Source of the DNA: Gellertiella hungarica
Lineage (GTDB): Bacteria; Pseudomonadota; Alphaproteobacteria; Rhizobiales; Rhizobiaceae
Length of the DNA: 64,000 nt
Reading direction: 5' to 3'
NCBI RefSeq assembly: GCF_014197145.1
Contig: NZ_JACIEZ010000010.1
Span: 62,001 to 126,000, forward strand
Part shown: piece after piece, positions 1 to 8,743 of the stretch
How the letters are laid out: the number at the start of each line of letters is the position of its first letter
Numbering within the stretch: the first letter of the stretch is position 1
Made by a program: the position numbers and the translations under genes
The notes under the pieces: generated by a model
What the model saw: the letters and a program-made list of their open reading frames with translations, nothing else
What the model was told of the DNA's origin: nothing
The model's database searches: none

Positions 1-909
1 GCCGGGGTCGAACAGGCGGCAGTAATACCCTCCGGCCGCCTTGGCCCGGTAGAGCGCGAAATCGGCACTGGCAATCAGCTCCTCCGCCTCTGCGCCATCC
101 TGCGGACCGGTGGCAACGCCGACGCTGGCGGAGAGATCGAGCACCAGGCCGCCGAGGTGGAAGGGCTTGCGAAAGGCTTCGATCACCCGCTCGCCTTCCT
201 TCTGCCAATGGGTTGGATCGCCCACTGCCGGTACAAGGAAGGCGAATTCGTCTCCGCCGAAACGGGCAAGCGCCCAGTCTGGGCCGGAAATGTGCGAAAG
301 GCGCACCGCAACCGCCTGCAGCAGCGTGTCGCCGACGCTGTGCCCATAGGTATCGTTGACCTCCTTGAAGCCGTCGAGATCGAACAGCATCACCGTGGCG
401 GACGGCCCCGCGGCCAGGCTCTCGCCCACGAGGTTGGTAAACTGGTGCCGGTTGTGAAGCCCCGTCAGCGCATCCTGGGAGGCAAGGCGCATCAGCTTCG
501 CATCCCGCTCGCGCCGCTCCGTGATGTCCTTGATGACGGCTCCCGCCGCAAAGCCGGCCGGTCCTCTCCAGACGGAGAGGGTGATCTCGATCGGAAATTC
601 GCTTCCGTCCTTCTTCACCGCAAAAACCTCGACGGCCTTGCCCCCGAGACTGGGCTTCTCGCCGGAGGCGACCCGGGCGAGACCCGCCATATGGGCGCCG
701 CGCATGCGTTCGGGAATGATGATGGTGATCGGCTGGCCGATCATCTCCTCCCGCGTGTGGCCGAAGAGATCGCAGGCGGACTGGTTGACAAACTCGATGT
801 CGCCTTCGCCGTTGATGACGATGAGAGAGAGGTCGGTTGCTTCGGCAAATCTCCGAACCGACATTGCTGCATTCCGGCTGTTGATCGAAGACCGCTTCAA
901 ACTGGGCAT
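1..909 (-). CDS. PAS-GGDEF diguanylate cyclase (3' end cut by window edge)
   Basis: The protein would make cyclic di-GMP from two GTP. From the chosen ATG it has a PAS domain at about residues 20-130, ending in the usual DITERRERD linker, followed by a GGDEF domain with an intact GGDEF motif at residues 218-222. Downstream motifs such as ADFALYRAKA show that almost the whole cyclase domain is present. The reading frame is still open at base 1, so the C-terminus lies outside the window. No membrane segment is visible, which suggests a cytoplasmic sensor whose PAS ligand is unknown. The start at 909 gives a sensible PAS N-terminus, but the frame stays open for another 39 codons upstream, so the start is uncertain. 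The family assignment is firm. Confidence 0.9.
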   Translation of the reverse strand, partial: MPSLKRSSINSRNAAMSVRRFAEATDLSLIVINGEGDIEFVNQSACDLFGHTREEMIGQPITIIIPERMRGAHMAGLARVASGEKPSLGGKAVEVFAVKKDGSEFPIEITLSVWRGPAGFAAGAVIKDITERRERDAKLMRLASQDALTGLHNRHQFTNLVGESLAAGPSATVMLFDLDGFKEVNDTYGHSVGDTLLQAVAVRLSHISGPDWALARFGGDEFAFLVPAVGDPTHWQKEGERVIEAFRKPFHLGGLVLDLSASVGVATGPQDGAEAEELIASADFALYRAKAAGGYYCRLFDPG

Positions 910-1026
910 CCACCGCAAATGATTTCCACAGTCTATGACCGGCTGCTTGCAAAAGCATGAACGCCCGGACGCAAGTTCATGCTGTCGTGGGCGAAAGCGA
1001 CGCAGACCAGACCTGTATTCGCGGAA

Positions 1027-1332
1027 TCAGATACCCGAGCCGTCGAGTTCCCGGGCATCCTTGCCTTCCCATGGTGAGGGCAGGGAGGTGCGGTCGAGGT
1101 TGGCGGTGGGCAGGGGCATCCAGCATTTCAGTTCCGGTTCGGCATAGGCGATGATGCGGCCCGGGGAGGAGTCCGAGGAGCGCCAGCCTTCTCCGCCGAA
1201 GCGGTCGCCATTGGACCAGTAGGCCAGGTCGACCTCGGCCGGGCCCTGTTCCGACGGGCGGATGGTGACGAGGATGCGGCTGCCATCTTTCGGCGCACTC
1301 GGCATGTGGCGCCAGCGGTCGGGTTGATCCAT
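1027..1332 (-). CDS. Small conserved-looking hypothetical protein (101 aa)
   Basis: I do not recognise a named family. The product is 101 residues, soluble, tryptophan-rich and acidic. It has no signal peptide or membrane segment. A strong Shine-Dalgarno (AGGAGG) lies a few bases before the ATG at 1332, which supports this start over the much longer open frame continuing upstream. That upstream stretch is antisense to the cytochrome gene at 1570-2508 and is not coding. The short motifs DRFGGEGW and CWMPLP recall small rhizobial proteins of unknown function. Its neighbour on the same strand downstream is the PAS-GGDEF gene, about 120 bases away. Confidence 0.6.
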   Translation of the reverse strand: MDQPDRWRHMPSAPKDGSRILVTIRPSEQGPAEVDLAYWSNGDRFGGEGWRSSDSSPGRIIAYAEPELKCWMPLPTANLDRTSLPSPWEGKDARELDGSGI

Positions 1333-1569
1333 CACGGTTCCTCCTCTTGTCCTGCTGAAGGGAAGTGTCGCGCCCCGGACCCGCTTGGTCAACCCGGCCA
1401 ATCGCAAAGACAACAGCCAAGTTGGGTGCACCGGCCGTTGCGGGGCAGGGGTGCTGCGGCGGGAAGTCCTTGCGGCAGGGCTGGCACCGCCTGCCGTTTT
1501 CCGACAGCGGAACTCCACCTGCACCTGCCCTGTTGATGGTGAAACGGCTGGCTTCGGGAAAGAAGAAAC

Positions 1570-2508
1570 ATGCGCCACTTTGCCTCCACTTCGCGATCCG
1601 CCATGACGATCGGCCTCGTTGCGGCCGGGCTGGCCATGGCGTGTGCGGTGGCGGCGGGGTGGTTTCTCTCGGCGCCGACCGTCTTTTTCGAAGAAGGCGG
1701 TGCTACCCTTCCCTCCGGCGATCCGGAGAGGGGAAAGCTGGTGTTTCTCGCGGGACAATGCGCCTCCTGTCACGCATCGCCCGGCCAGCCCGACCGGCTG
1801 AAACTCGGCGGTGGCATTGCGATCGCGTCGCCTTACGGAACGTTCCGGGCGCCGAACATCTCGCCCCATCCCGCCGACGGCATCGGGCGCTGGTCGCCGG
1901 AGGCATTCGGCAATGCCCTGGTCAGCGGCGTTTCGCCCGCCGGCGAACACTATTATCCCGTCTTTCCCTACATCGGATACACGGCCATGAAGGTGCAGGA
2001 CATTGCCGACCTCTATGCCTACATGAAGACGCTTCCGCCCGTTTCCGGCAGGGCGCCCGACCACGACCTGCCGGCGATCTTCCGCATCCGCCGGGCGATC
2101 GGCCTCTGGAAACTGGCGTTCTTCCGGGAGCGGCAGTCGAAGGCGACGATGACGGGAGAACCGGTGCACGACCGGGGCGGTTATCTGTCGGAAACGCTGC
2201 TTCACTGCGCCGAGTGCCATTCCAGCCGCAATGTCTTCGGCGCGGTCAGCAAGGCTACCCGCTTTGCCGGCGGCCCGGATCCGGAGGATACGGGCTTCGT
2301 GCCGAACATCACGCCGGGCCGGATCGGGGCCTGGTCCGAGGAGGATCTGGTGCGGATGATGCAGACCGGCCAGACACCCGGCCATGGAAGGGTGGGATCG
2401 TCCATGGCCGATGTGGTGGTCAATCTTCGGGGGCTGCCCCGCGACGATCTCGTGGCCATCGCGCGCTACATCAAGTCCCTGCCGGCGCGCGAGACGCCGA
2501 AACCCTGA
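1570..2508 (+). CDS. Membrane-anchored dihaem c-type cytochrome
   Basis: The 312-residue protein has one N-terminal membrane/signal segment (about residues 12-34) and two CXXCH haem-binding motifs: CASCH at 64-68 and CAECH at 213-217. Each sits in its own cytochrome c domain, so it should sit in or face the periplasm and carry electrons. The layout resembles dihaem cytochrome subunits that accept electrons from periplasmic dehydrogenases, and dihaem cytochromes encoded beside alternative oxidases. No dehydrogenase gene is adjacent. Instead a monohaem cytochrome and a CtaG-like gene lie convergent immediately downstream, with about 10 bases between the stop codons. That suggests a shared respiratory function, but the partner is not shown by the sequence. 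Confidence 0.85.
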   Translation: MRHFASTSRSAMTIGLVAAGLAMACAVAAGWFLSAPTVFFEEGGATLPSGDPERGKLVFLAGQCASCHASPGQPDRLKLGGGIAIASPYGTFRAPNISPHPADGIGRWSPEAFGNALVSGVSPAGEHYYPVFPYIGYTAMKVQDIADLYAYMKTLPPVSGRAPDHDLPAIFRIRRAIGLWKLAFFRERQSKATMTGEPVHDRGGYLSETLLHCAECHSSRNVFGAVSKATRFAGGPDPEDTGFVPNITPGRIGAWSEEDLVRMMQTGQTPGHGRVGSSMADVVVNLRGLPRDDLVAIARYIKSLPARETPKP

Positions 2509-2518
2509 CGGCGGAGGC

Positions 2519-2941
2519 TCAGCGGCTGTAGAGATAGGCTGCAACGTCCCGGGCCTCTGCCGGGCCTATTCCCGTCGACGGCATGGCGGTGCGGGGGTCC
2601 TGGCGTTCCGGGTTCACGATCCAGCGCAGGAGATTGTCGGGCGAGTTCGGCAGCACGCCGGCGATGAAGACCCGCTCGCGCAGGCCGTCGAGCGAGCCGC
2701 CGACCCTGCCGTCGGCGCCGGGGATCCCCGATATCTCGTGACAGCCGCTGCACCCGTAGCGTCGGAGAAGCGCCGGTGCGCGCGCGGCGACGCCGCCGGT
2801 CATCGCCTCGGCCTCGATGCGCCGGTCGTCGGCGTTGCGCCAGCCGTTGACGGCATATCCCGCGGCGACGGCGAGAAAAATCCCGATCCCCAGGCCGGAG
2901 AGGCCCGCCAGTCCGGGATGATCAAAGCGGACTTGCTTCAC
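2519..2941 (-). CDS. Monohaem c-type cytochrome
   Basis: The GTG at 2941 is preceded by GGAG at good spacing and overlaps the last 20 bases of the ctaG-like gene, so the two are probably translationally coupled. The 140-residue product has an N-terminal hydrophobic anchor (about residues 9-30) and one haem motif, CSGCH, at 64-68. The distal part resembles the methionine-ligand region of class I cytochromes c. It should face the periplasm and carry electrons. Cytochromes of this kind often close operons for alternative haem-copper oxidases, but no oxidase catalytic subunit is encoded here. Confidence 0.82.
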   Translation of the reverse strand: MKQVRFDHPGLAGLSGLGIGIFLAVAAGYAVNGWRNADDRRIEAEAMTGGVAARAPALLRRYGCSGCHEISGIPGADGRVGGSLDGLRERVFIAGVLPNSPDNLLRWIVNPERQDPRTAMPSTGIGPAEARDVAAYLYSR

Positions 2942-3845
2942 GGTGCATCTCCTTTCCCGACGACCTGATCCATGCGGCGATGAGATATAGCGCGGCAGCC
3001 GCATAGACCGTTCCCGCCGGCACCCACATCAGCATGCCGGCCATCTGCTGGTCCTCGAGCGGCGTGAGGCCGAATTCGGGCGCAAGGCGGGTCTGCACGG
3101 GATAGAGGACCACGGGCGAAAGCGCGATCAACGCGCCCAGCAGGCTGGTATGCATCATGGTGGTGAAGAGGTGCCATGCGGCCACGCCCCGTGCCGCTTT
3201 CCACAGCACCGCCCACCAGAACAGGAGGGCGGTCAGAAGAAAGGTCGCATGTTGCAGGCGGTGCAGCAGAAGCGTCTCCACCACGGGATCGAAAAGGGCA
3301 GGCAGATGCCACATCCAGATAACAGCGCCGTGAAGCAGGGTGGCAACGCCGCCATTGCTGACGATCCGCCACAGGGCGAGCGGCTTCGGCTGGCGGAATG
3401 CCCGTCCCGCCCGATGCCGGATGTGGCGCGGCAGAGCGAAAAGCAGGATGCCGAGCGGTCTTGCCAGCACGATCAGCGGGGCTGCGACGGCCATGACGAT
3501 CTCATGTTCGATCATGTGCGCGGTGAAGAGCGCCTCGCCGATGGCGTGCAGCGGCGAGAGGAGGGCGCCCGCAACGCAGAGAAGGCCGAGGCAGAGGCAG
3601 GTGACGCGTCCGTGAAGCTGCACGCGCCCCCGCCTTGCCCGGCGGTATAGCCGTGCGGCGCCGGCGATGGAAAGGCCGGAGACAACCAGCAGCGGCACCA
3701 CCACCCATGGATCGAGCGTCCAGCCGAACTCGGCCCTATGTGCCGAACCGCCATGGGCTGCCGCCGGCCAGGCGGCCGACAAAACCATGAAAACGGCGGC
3801 GGCAGGGACGGGGCCGTGGCGGCGGCCCGCCGCTAGCGCAGGCAT
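2922..3845 (-). CDS. ctaG: CtaG-like (caa3-type) cytochrome oxidase assembly protein
   Basis: This is an integral membrane protein with about seven hydrophobic helices and the conserved histidine-rich patches of the caa3_CtaG family, such as AHMIEHEIVM and MWHLPALFD. It differs from the copper chaperone CtaG/Cox11. The family helps assemble haem-copper oxidases. An alternative start at 3788 (MVLSAAW) would place a signal-like segment right at the N-terminus; the start at 3845 has no clear Shine-Dalgarno, so either is possible. It overlaps the cytochrome gene downstream and a possible 35-codon gene upstream. The oxidase subunit genes usually found with this family are missing; a PAS-GGDEF gene lies upstream instead. 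Confidence 0.8.
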   Translation of the reverse strand: MPALAAGRRHGPVPAAAVFMVLSAAWPAAAHGGSAHRAEFGWTLDPWVVVPLLVVSGLSIAGAARLYRRARRGRVQLHGRVTCLCLGLLCVAGALLSPLHAIGEALFTAHMIEHEIVMAVAAPLIVLARPLGILLFALPRHIRHRAGRAFRQPKPLALWRIVSNGGVATLLHGAVIWMWHLPALFDPVVETLLLHRLQHATFLLTALLFWWAVLWKAARGVAAWHLFTTMMHTSLLGALIALSPVVLYPVQTRLAPEFGLTPLEDQQMAGMLMWVPAGTVYAAAALYLIAAWIRSSGKEMHREASPL

Positions 3846-3940
3846 GGATCCAGCAGCCAGGCGGCTGCTCCCTGAAGGGCCATGGCAAAGGCGAAGGCCA
3901 GTCCGACGATACAGGACAGCCGTCCGATGAAGCGGGGCAT
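3833..3940 (-). CDS. Possible 35-residue single-span membrane peptide
   Basis: A short frame starts at an ATG with GAGGGG four bases upstream and overlaps the start of the ctaG-like gene by 13 bases. The product is basic at the N-terminus, has one hydrophobic helix (about residues 10-28) and ends in LDPCLR. Small single-helix proteins do occur in oxidase operons between the catalytic subunits and ctaG, which fits its position. An earlier in-frame ATG at 3982 lacks a ribosome site. The frame is short and I have no family match, so this is a tentative call. Confidence 0.4.
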   Translation of the reverse strand: MPRFIGRLSCIVGLAFAFAMALQGAAAWLLDPCLR

Positions 3941-4072
3941 GCGCCCCTCGGTCCTGCCGGCAAAGCGGGCAGAGATCTGCATTGCGGAGGAACCGCGTTT
4001 GCTGCTGATGCGGCTGCGCCCGAGCGAGCAGCTGTCGGGCGGGGCCATTCGCCTCAAGCGCAGGGCACCGTT

Positions 4073-5509
4073 TCAGCCGAGCCGAAGGGCCTCGTAATGC
4101 GCCTTCTTGTGCTCGTACATGGCGGCATCGGCCCGCCTTATGACCGACTCGATGGTTTCTCCCGCCGCGCTGGTGGCATAGCCGCTCGAAAGGCTGAGCG
4201 GGCAGCTGGAATAGAACTGGTTGTTGATCTTGAGCAGTTCGCCGATCGTGTCGAGCAGGGTAACGACGGCCTTTTCGTCGGCACCGGGCATCAGGATCGC
4301 AAATTCGTCGCCGCCGATGCGGGCAGCGTGGTTCGGCGCGGAGACGGCGCCGTTCAGGATCTCCCCCAGCCTCTGGAGAAGCCCGTCCCCGGCCGCGTGG
4401 CCCAGCCGATCGTTGACATCCTTCAACCCGTTGAGATCGATGATGATTGCCGAAACCGGCCGCAGGGCGCTGCGCTCCAGCCGGTTCACCTCCTCCACAT
4501 AGAAGGCGCGGTTGTAAAGCTTGGTGAGGACATCGTGCTTGCCCAGATATTCCAGATAGGCCTCTGCCTTCTTGCGGGCGGTAATGTCGGTCAGGGCGAC
4601 CTGCACGCGGGACCAGTCCGCCTCGTGACCGGGAAAGACGGAGAAGTGCAGCAGGAGATGCCTTTCCCCGCCGTCGAGCGCATAGTTGATCACCTCCCGG
4701 TGGTGGGAGAGAACACCGTTCCAGAGGTCGAGCAACTGTTCCCGGAAGGGCTTTTCCATCTCTCCGCGGAACACATCGCCGAGCCGCATGAGCAGCGTCA
4801 TGCGATCCGGAGCACCGAAAAGATCGAGCGTCGCCTTGTTGACGTCGATCACCCGGATCTCGCTCATGCATTGACGGACGAATTCGGGGTGGACATCCAT
4901 GAAGGTCCGGAAATCCAGGATGCCGCGCTGCCTTATGCCATCGATCAGCGCCTTCACCCGGCTGAAATCCTCGATCCAGAGAGAGACGGGAGAATGTTCG
5001 AAGATTCCTTCGGCGAGCCGCCGCTGCTCCTCTTCGGCGCGCCGGGCATTTTCCCGTTCGGTGATGTCTTCCGTCGTCAGCAGCACCCGCTCGAGGGTTT
5101 CCTCGTGCCCCGGCATCACCGTGCCGCGCAGCTGGATGTCCAGCCGCCTTCCCGAAAGCGTGTAGTTTACCGTCGTGCTGGAGAAGCTCCGGCTGCCGTC
5201 GAAGAGTTCGGCGAGCTCGTGAATGTGATTGTCCAGCATGTCGTCGCGGAAGACCCTGTCGAGGCCCGCGCGCAACGCGTCGATGTCGGCTGCCTCGAAA
5301 AGTTCGAGCGTCTTGCGGTTGACGGCCAGCAGGCGGATCCGGGCGGAGCATTCGGCAACCCGGGCCACGTCCTCGCCGAGGAAACGCCGGATGTCGGTCA
5401 CGCCCTCGGAGCGCCAGCGCTCGAACAGTGCCCTCACCTCGCTGAAATCCTCGATCCACATGGCGATGGGCGAAAGATCGAAGATGTCCGAGTTGAGGGA
5501 GGATGCCAT
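4073..5509 (-). CDS. Tandem PAS-GGDEF diguanylate cyclase
   Basis: The 478-residue cytoplasmic protein contains two related PAS-type sensor repeats. They begin with the near-identical phrases SPIAMWIEDFSEV and SPVSLWIEDFSRV, and each ends in a TDIT/TEDIT linker. A GGDEF cyclase domain follows, with an intact GGDEF motif at residues 399-403, so it is expected to be active in c-di-GMP synthesis. The repeated WIEDFS motif points to an internal duplication of the sensor. The frame remains open far upstream, but that region is antisense to the Lrp and ornithine cyclodeaminase genes; the ATG at 5509 matches the natural start of the first PAS repeat. There is no Shine-Dalgarno of note. Confidence 0.88.
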   Translation of the reverse strand: MASSLNSDIFDLSPIAMWIEDFSEVRALFERWRSEGVTDIRRFLGEDVARVAECSARIRLLAVNRKTLELFEAADIDALRAGLDRVFRDDMLDNHIHELAELFDGSRSFSSTTVNYTLSGRRLDIQLRGTVMPGHEETLERVLLTTEDITERENARRAEEEQRRLAEGIFEHSPVSLWIEDFSRVKALIDGIRQRGILDFRTFMDVHPEFVRQCMSEIRVIDVNKATLDLFGAPDRMTLLMRLGDVFRGEMEKPFREQLLDLWNGVLSHHREVINYALDGGERHLLLHFSVFPGHEADWSRVQVALTDITARKKAEAYLEYLGKHDVLTKLYNRAFYVEEVNRLERSALRPVSAIIIDLNGLKDVNDRLGHAAGDGLLQRLGEILNGAVSAPNHAARIGGDEFAILMPGADEKAVVTLLDTIGELLKINNQFYSSCPLSLSSGYATSAAGETIESVIRRADAAMYEHKKAHYEALRLG

Positions 5510-5622
5510 GAGGATTCGCGCTGCATATGATGATGTTGGATAGTTGCTACACATTAGACGCATCGAAGCGGCAAATGCAAAGCCTGTTCGGTGCGCTCTT
5601 CCGGGCCGCATGGCCTGCCCGG

Positions 5623-6081
5623 TCAGACGCTCGACAGCATCAGGCTGGTTTCGCTGTTGGCCACCCCGTCCACCATGCGCACCTCGCGCAGCACGCGGTC
5701 GAAATCGGACAGGCTGGCCGCCCGGATATCGGCAATCAGGTCCCAGTTGCCGTTCGTCGTGTGGAGAGAGTGGATTTCCGGCATGCCGCGCAGCTTGCGG
5801 ATCACCTGCGTGGTCGACTTGCCTGTCACTTCGATCATCATCACCGCCCGCACGGTCTGGCCGTCGTAATCGTCCCGCACCCGTACCGTGAAGCCCAGGA
5901 GCGTACCCGTCTCGAAAAGCCGCTCCAGGCGGTTCTGCACCGTGCCGCGGGCCACGCCCAGCGCCTCCGATAGCTTTGCCAGCGAGGCGCGCCCGTCGGC
6001 TCTCAGATGGGCGATGATCCGCCGATCGAGATCGTCGGGAATGTATTTTGCGATGGTGGCTTCCCTGACATTGCTGGGCAT
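5623..6081 (-). CDS. Lrp/AsnC family transcriptional regulator
   Basis: The protein is 152 residues, typical for the family. An N-terminal winged helix-turn-helix (about residues 17-65, recognition part GVARGTVQNRLERL) precedes a C-terminal RAM/AsnC ligand-binding domain. Such proteins sense amino acids and usually control a neighbouring divergent gene. Here that gene is ornithine cyclodeaminase, 130 bases away across the shared promoter region. Control of ornithine or arginine catabolism is the natural inference, but the effector is not visible from sequence. Confidence 0.9.
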   Translation of the reverse strand: MPSNVREATIAKYIPDDLDRRIIAHLRADGRASLAKLSEALGVARGTVQNRLERLFETGTLLGFTVRVRDDYDGQTVRAVMMIEVTGKSTTQVIRKLRGMPEIHSLHTTNGNWDLIADIRAASLSDFDRVLREVRMVDGVANSETSLMLSSV

Positions 6082-6211
6082 AGTGTTCAGTCCGATTGGT
6101 CAAATCTGGCAAAAGCTGGCCGAAATTAGCACTCTTTTGCGATTTCAGCCAGACCATGTGGCCTGCTAGCCTGAGCGCCTCGCTACAATTCGGAAAAAGG
6201 AAGGCCCGCCC

Positions 6212-7261
6212 GTGCTGCTGCAGCCCTCGAAGAAAGCTCTCGTGCCGTTCGTGAGTGTCGAAAACATGATGCACCTCGTCCATCATGTCGGCATCGAAAC
6301 CATGCTGGCCGAGCTGACCGATGCGATCGAGGACGATTTCCGCCGCTGGGAAAGCTTCGACAAGACGCCCCGCGTCGCCTCCCATTCGCCCGAAGGCGTG
6401 ATCGAGCTGATGCCCACCTCCGATCACGAGACCTACGGCTTCAAGTATGTGAACGGCCACCCGAAGAACATGTCTCAGGGCCTGCAGACGGTCACCGCCT
6501 TCGGTCTGCTGGCGGAAGTTTCGACAGGCTATCCGGTCCTGCTGAGCGAGATGACGCTGCTCACCGCGCTGCGCACGGCAGCGACCTCGGCCATGGCGGC
6601 GCGGCACCTGGCGCCGAAGAACTCCCGCGTGATGGCGATGATCGGCAGCGGCGCGCAGTCGGAATTCCAGGCGCTGGCGATGAAGGTCGTCGTCGGCATC
6701 GAGGAGGTCCGCTTCTACGATATCGACTTCCGCGCAACGGAAAAGGCCGTCCGCAACCTCGCCGACAGCGGGCTGCGGGTCGTGGCCTGCCGGAGTGCCG
6801 AGGAGGCCATCGAAGGCGCGCAGATCGTCACCACCTGCACCGCCGACAAGCAGTTCGCGACGATCCTCACCGACAACATGATCGGGCGCGGCATTCACAT
6901 CAATGCCATCGGCGGCGATTGCCCCGGCAAGACCGAGCTTCACCGCGACATTCTCCTGCGGTCCGACACCTTCGTGGAATATCCGCCCCAGACCCGCATC
7001 GAAGGCGAGATCCAGCAGATGGATCCCGATTACCCGGTCACGGAACTGTGGCGGGTGATTACCGGCCTCTCCGAAGGACGCCGCGACACCAACCAGATCA
7101 CGCTTTTCGACAGCGTCGGCTTTGCCATCGAGGATTTCTCTGCCCTGCGCTATGTCCGCAACCGCCTGAAGGGGACGGACCTGTTCCTCGAACTCGACCT
7201 GCTGGCCGATCCCGACGATCCGCGCGACCTGTTCGGCATGCTGCTGCGGGCCAAGGGCTGA
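6212..7261 (+). CDS. ocd: Ornithine cyclodeaminase
   Basis: The enzyme converts L-ornithine to L-proline and ammonia using tightly bound NAD. The 349-residue protein has the mu-crystallin/OCD fold: an N-terminal substrate domain with the conserved KYVNGHP stretch, and a Rossmann domain with the GSGAQSEFQALA dinucleotide-binding loop. The GDCPGKTELH motif, in which the Asp acts as base in characterised OCDs, is present. The start is GTG at 6212 with AAGGAAGG upstream. It is divergent from the Lrp-type gene, its probable regulator. Confidence 0.93.
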   Translation: MLLQPSKKALVPFVSVENMMHLVHHVGIETMLAELTDAIEDDFRRWESFDKTPRVASHSPEGVIELMPTSDHETYGFKYVNGHPKNMSQGLQTVTAFGLLAEVSTGYPVLLSEMTLLTALRTAATSAMAARHLAPKNSRVMAMIGSGAQSEFQALAMKVVVGIEEVRFYDIDFRATEKAVRNLADSGLRVVACRSAEEAIEGAQIVTTCTADKQFATILTDNMIGRGIHINAIGGDCPGKTELHRDILLRSDTFVEYPPQTRIEGEIQQMDPDYPVTELWRVITGLSEGRRDTNQITLFDSVGFAIEDFSALRYVRNRLKGTDLFLELDLLADPDDPRDLFGMLLRAKG

Positions 7262-7354
7262 GTATCCGCTTCAACCGGAGGCCGCGTGCATCGGGCGTCA
7301 TTCTCTCCTAAGCTCGCGTTCGCGACACCGGGCAACGGTATGGGAGGAACACGC

Positions 7355-8521
7355 GTGGAGAAGGGTTTTCATGGTCGCCCTCAGGGGCTGACGGCGGACA
7401 ACTGGGACCGGGGTCCCTTCAATCGCTGGGCCTTCCAGCATGTGCGCGAACTGGTGCCGACCGTGAACGTGGCGCGAGGCCTCGGGCATGCCAGCGCCCT
7501 GCCCGCCCGTCACGAGACCCTCGCTACCGTCGCCTTCTCCCTCGATGGCGAAGAAGATACCGTGGGGAACTGGCTTGAAACGAGCCATACGGACGGTTTC
7601 CTGGTGATCGAAGGCGGCGCCGTGACCGCCGAGATCTACGACAACCACATGAGCCCACGCACCCCGCAGCTTGTCCAGTCGGTCTCGAAATCCGTGACCT
7701 CTGCCGTGGCGGGATGTCTCGTCGCCGAGGGAGTTCTGGACCCGGAAGATGCCCTCACCCGGCATCTGCCCGAGCTTGCCTCCACCGCCTATGCCGGCGC
7801 CACGATCCGCCACGTTCTGGACATGACGAGCGGTGTGGTCTTCGAGGAGGATTACACCGCGCCTCAATCCCATTGCGCGCGTCTCGACGCCGCGGCCGGC
7901 TGGAAGCCGCGCCGGCATCCGGAGTGGCCGGGGACCGTTTTCGACCTCGTCCTGTCCCTGGGGGAAACGGAGTGCGCACATGGTTCCTCGTTTCGCTATC
8001 GCTCCATCGAGACGGATGTGCTGGCCTTCGCCATGGAGCGGGCAAGCGGGCTGCCGCTCGCCGAGCTGGTCTCGCGCCATGTCTGGGCACCGATGGGCGC
8101 GGAAAGCGATGCGTCCTTTACCGTCGACCCGAGCGGTTATGCCCTGGCGGACGGCGGCTTCAATGCCACGCTCAGGGATCTCGGCCGCTTCGGGCTGATG
8201 GTGGCGCGGCGCGGTCGGGCCGGGGACAGACAGGTCGTTCCCGCTGCCTGGATCGAGGATTGCCTGAGGGGCGATCCGGCCCTCTTCAATGCCGAATCGC
8301 GCGTGGTGCTGCCGCAGGGCGCCTATCGCAACCAGTTCTGGGTGGAGGAAGCCGGAAGGCAGGTCCTTTTGTGCCGGGGCGTTTTCGGACAGCTGATCTA
8401 CATCGATCTCGAGGCGGATTTCGTCGCCGTGAAGCTGTCGAGCTGGCCGGATTTCGTCAATCCGGCGGCAACACGCCGGGCGCTGGCAGCCATTCGGGCA
8501 ATCCGCGACCGGGCGCGCTAG
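7355..8521 (+). CDS. Serine hydrolase of the class C beta-lactamase fold, NylB-like
   Basis: The sequence shows a penicillin-binding-protein-type catalytic set: nucleophile and base in SVSK (Ser109, Lys112) and a YRS triad tyrosine near residue 211. Length (388 aa) and spacing resemble 6-aminohexanoate-dimer hydrolase (NylB; Ser112, Lys115) more closely than true beta-lactamases. No signal peptide is visible, so it is probably cytoplasmic. Likely activity is hydrolysis of an amide or ester of unknown natural substrate. I chose the GTG at 7355 because GGGAGGA sits just upstream; in-frame ATGs at 7286 and 7340 would only lengthen an unconserved N-terminus. It follows ocd on the same strand after about 90 bases. 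Confidence 0.8.
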   Translation: MEKGFHGRPQGLTADNWDRGPFNRWAFQHVRELVPTVNVARGLGHASALPARHETLATVAFSLDGEEDTVGNWLETSHTDGFLVIEGGAVTAEIYDNHMSPRTPQLVQSVSKSVTSAVAGCLVAEGVLDPEDALTRHLPELASTAYAGATIRHVLDMTSGVVFEEDYTAPQSHCARLDAAAGWKPRRHPEWPGTVFDLVLSLGETECAHGSSFRYRSIETDVLAFAMERASGLPLAELVSRHVWAPMGAESDASFTVDPSGYALADGGFNATLRDLGRFGLMVARRGRAGDRQVVPAAWIEDCLRGDPALFNAESRVVLPQGAYRNQFWVEEAGRQVLLCRGVFGQLIYIDLEADFVAVKLSSWPDFVNPAATRRALAAIRAIRDRAR

Positions 8522-8545
8522 ACATGGGGTGCTGAAAAAGAGAAG

Positions 8546-8587
8546 GCCCCGGCTCCATCCTCGCATGACGGGAAGCCGGGGCGCTTT
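8546..8587 (+). terminator. Hairpin, probable terminator after the serine hydrolase gene
   Basis: Arms GCCCCGGCT (8546-8554) and AGCCGGGGC (8574-8582) form a perfect 9 bp stem, followed by a short pyrimidine stretch. It lies 25 bases after the stop codon of the serine hydrolase. The loop is long (19 bases) and the T-run weak, so termination efficiency is uncertain. Confidence 0.5.
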
Positions 8588-8743
8588 CCTGCTTCGGGTC
8601 CGCACATCCCTGGGGATGGTAATAGGCGACGAAGGTCAACTGCAGGGAGTAAATAATGCTCGCTTGGGTGGTGATCCCGTCGATTAATGTGAGGACGATA
8701 CATCTTTGCAACAGATGGCCGCGGCATGCCCCGGCGGCGTCGG

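Noticed and set aside
1027-2544. Long minus-strand frame covering a cytochrome gene
   Set aside because: Only the last 101 codons have a ribosome site and plausible composition; the rest is antisense to the clear dihaem cytochrome gene.
4412-4427. GTT...AAC palindrome-like sequence resembling parS
   Set aside because: The central two bases are TC where the partition consensus needs GC, and it lies inside a GGDEF gene far from the replication genes.
2922-5459. 845-codon minus-strand frame fused to the ctaG-like gene
   Set aside because: The upstream two thirds are an out-of-frame shadow of the tandem PAS-GGDEF gene (Arg/Pro/Gly-rich, no domains). Only the CtaG part is real.
4073-6943. Extension of the tandem PAS-GGDEF gene to 956 codons
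   Set aside because: The extra N-terminal part is antisense to the Lrp and ornithine cyclodeaminase genes and has no recognisable domain.
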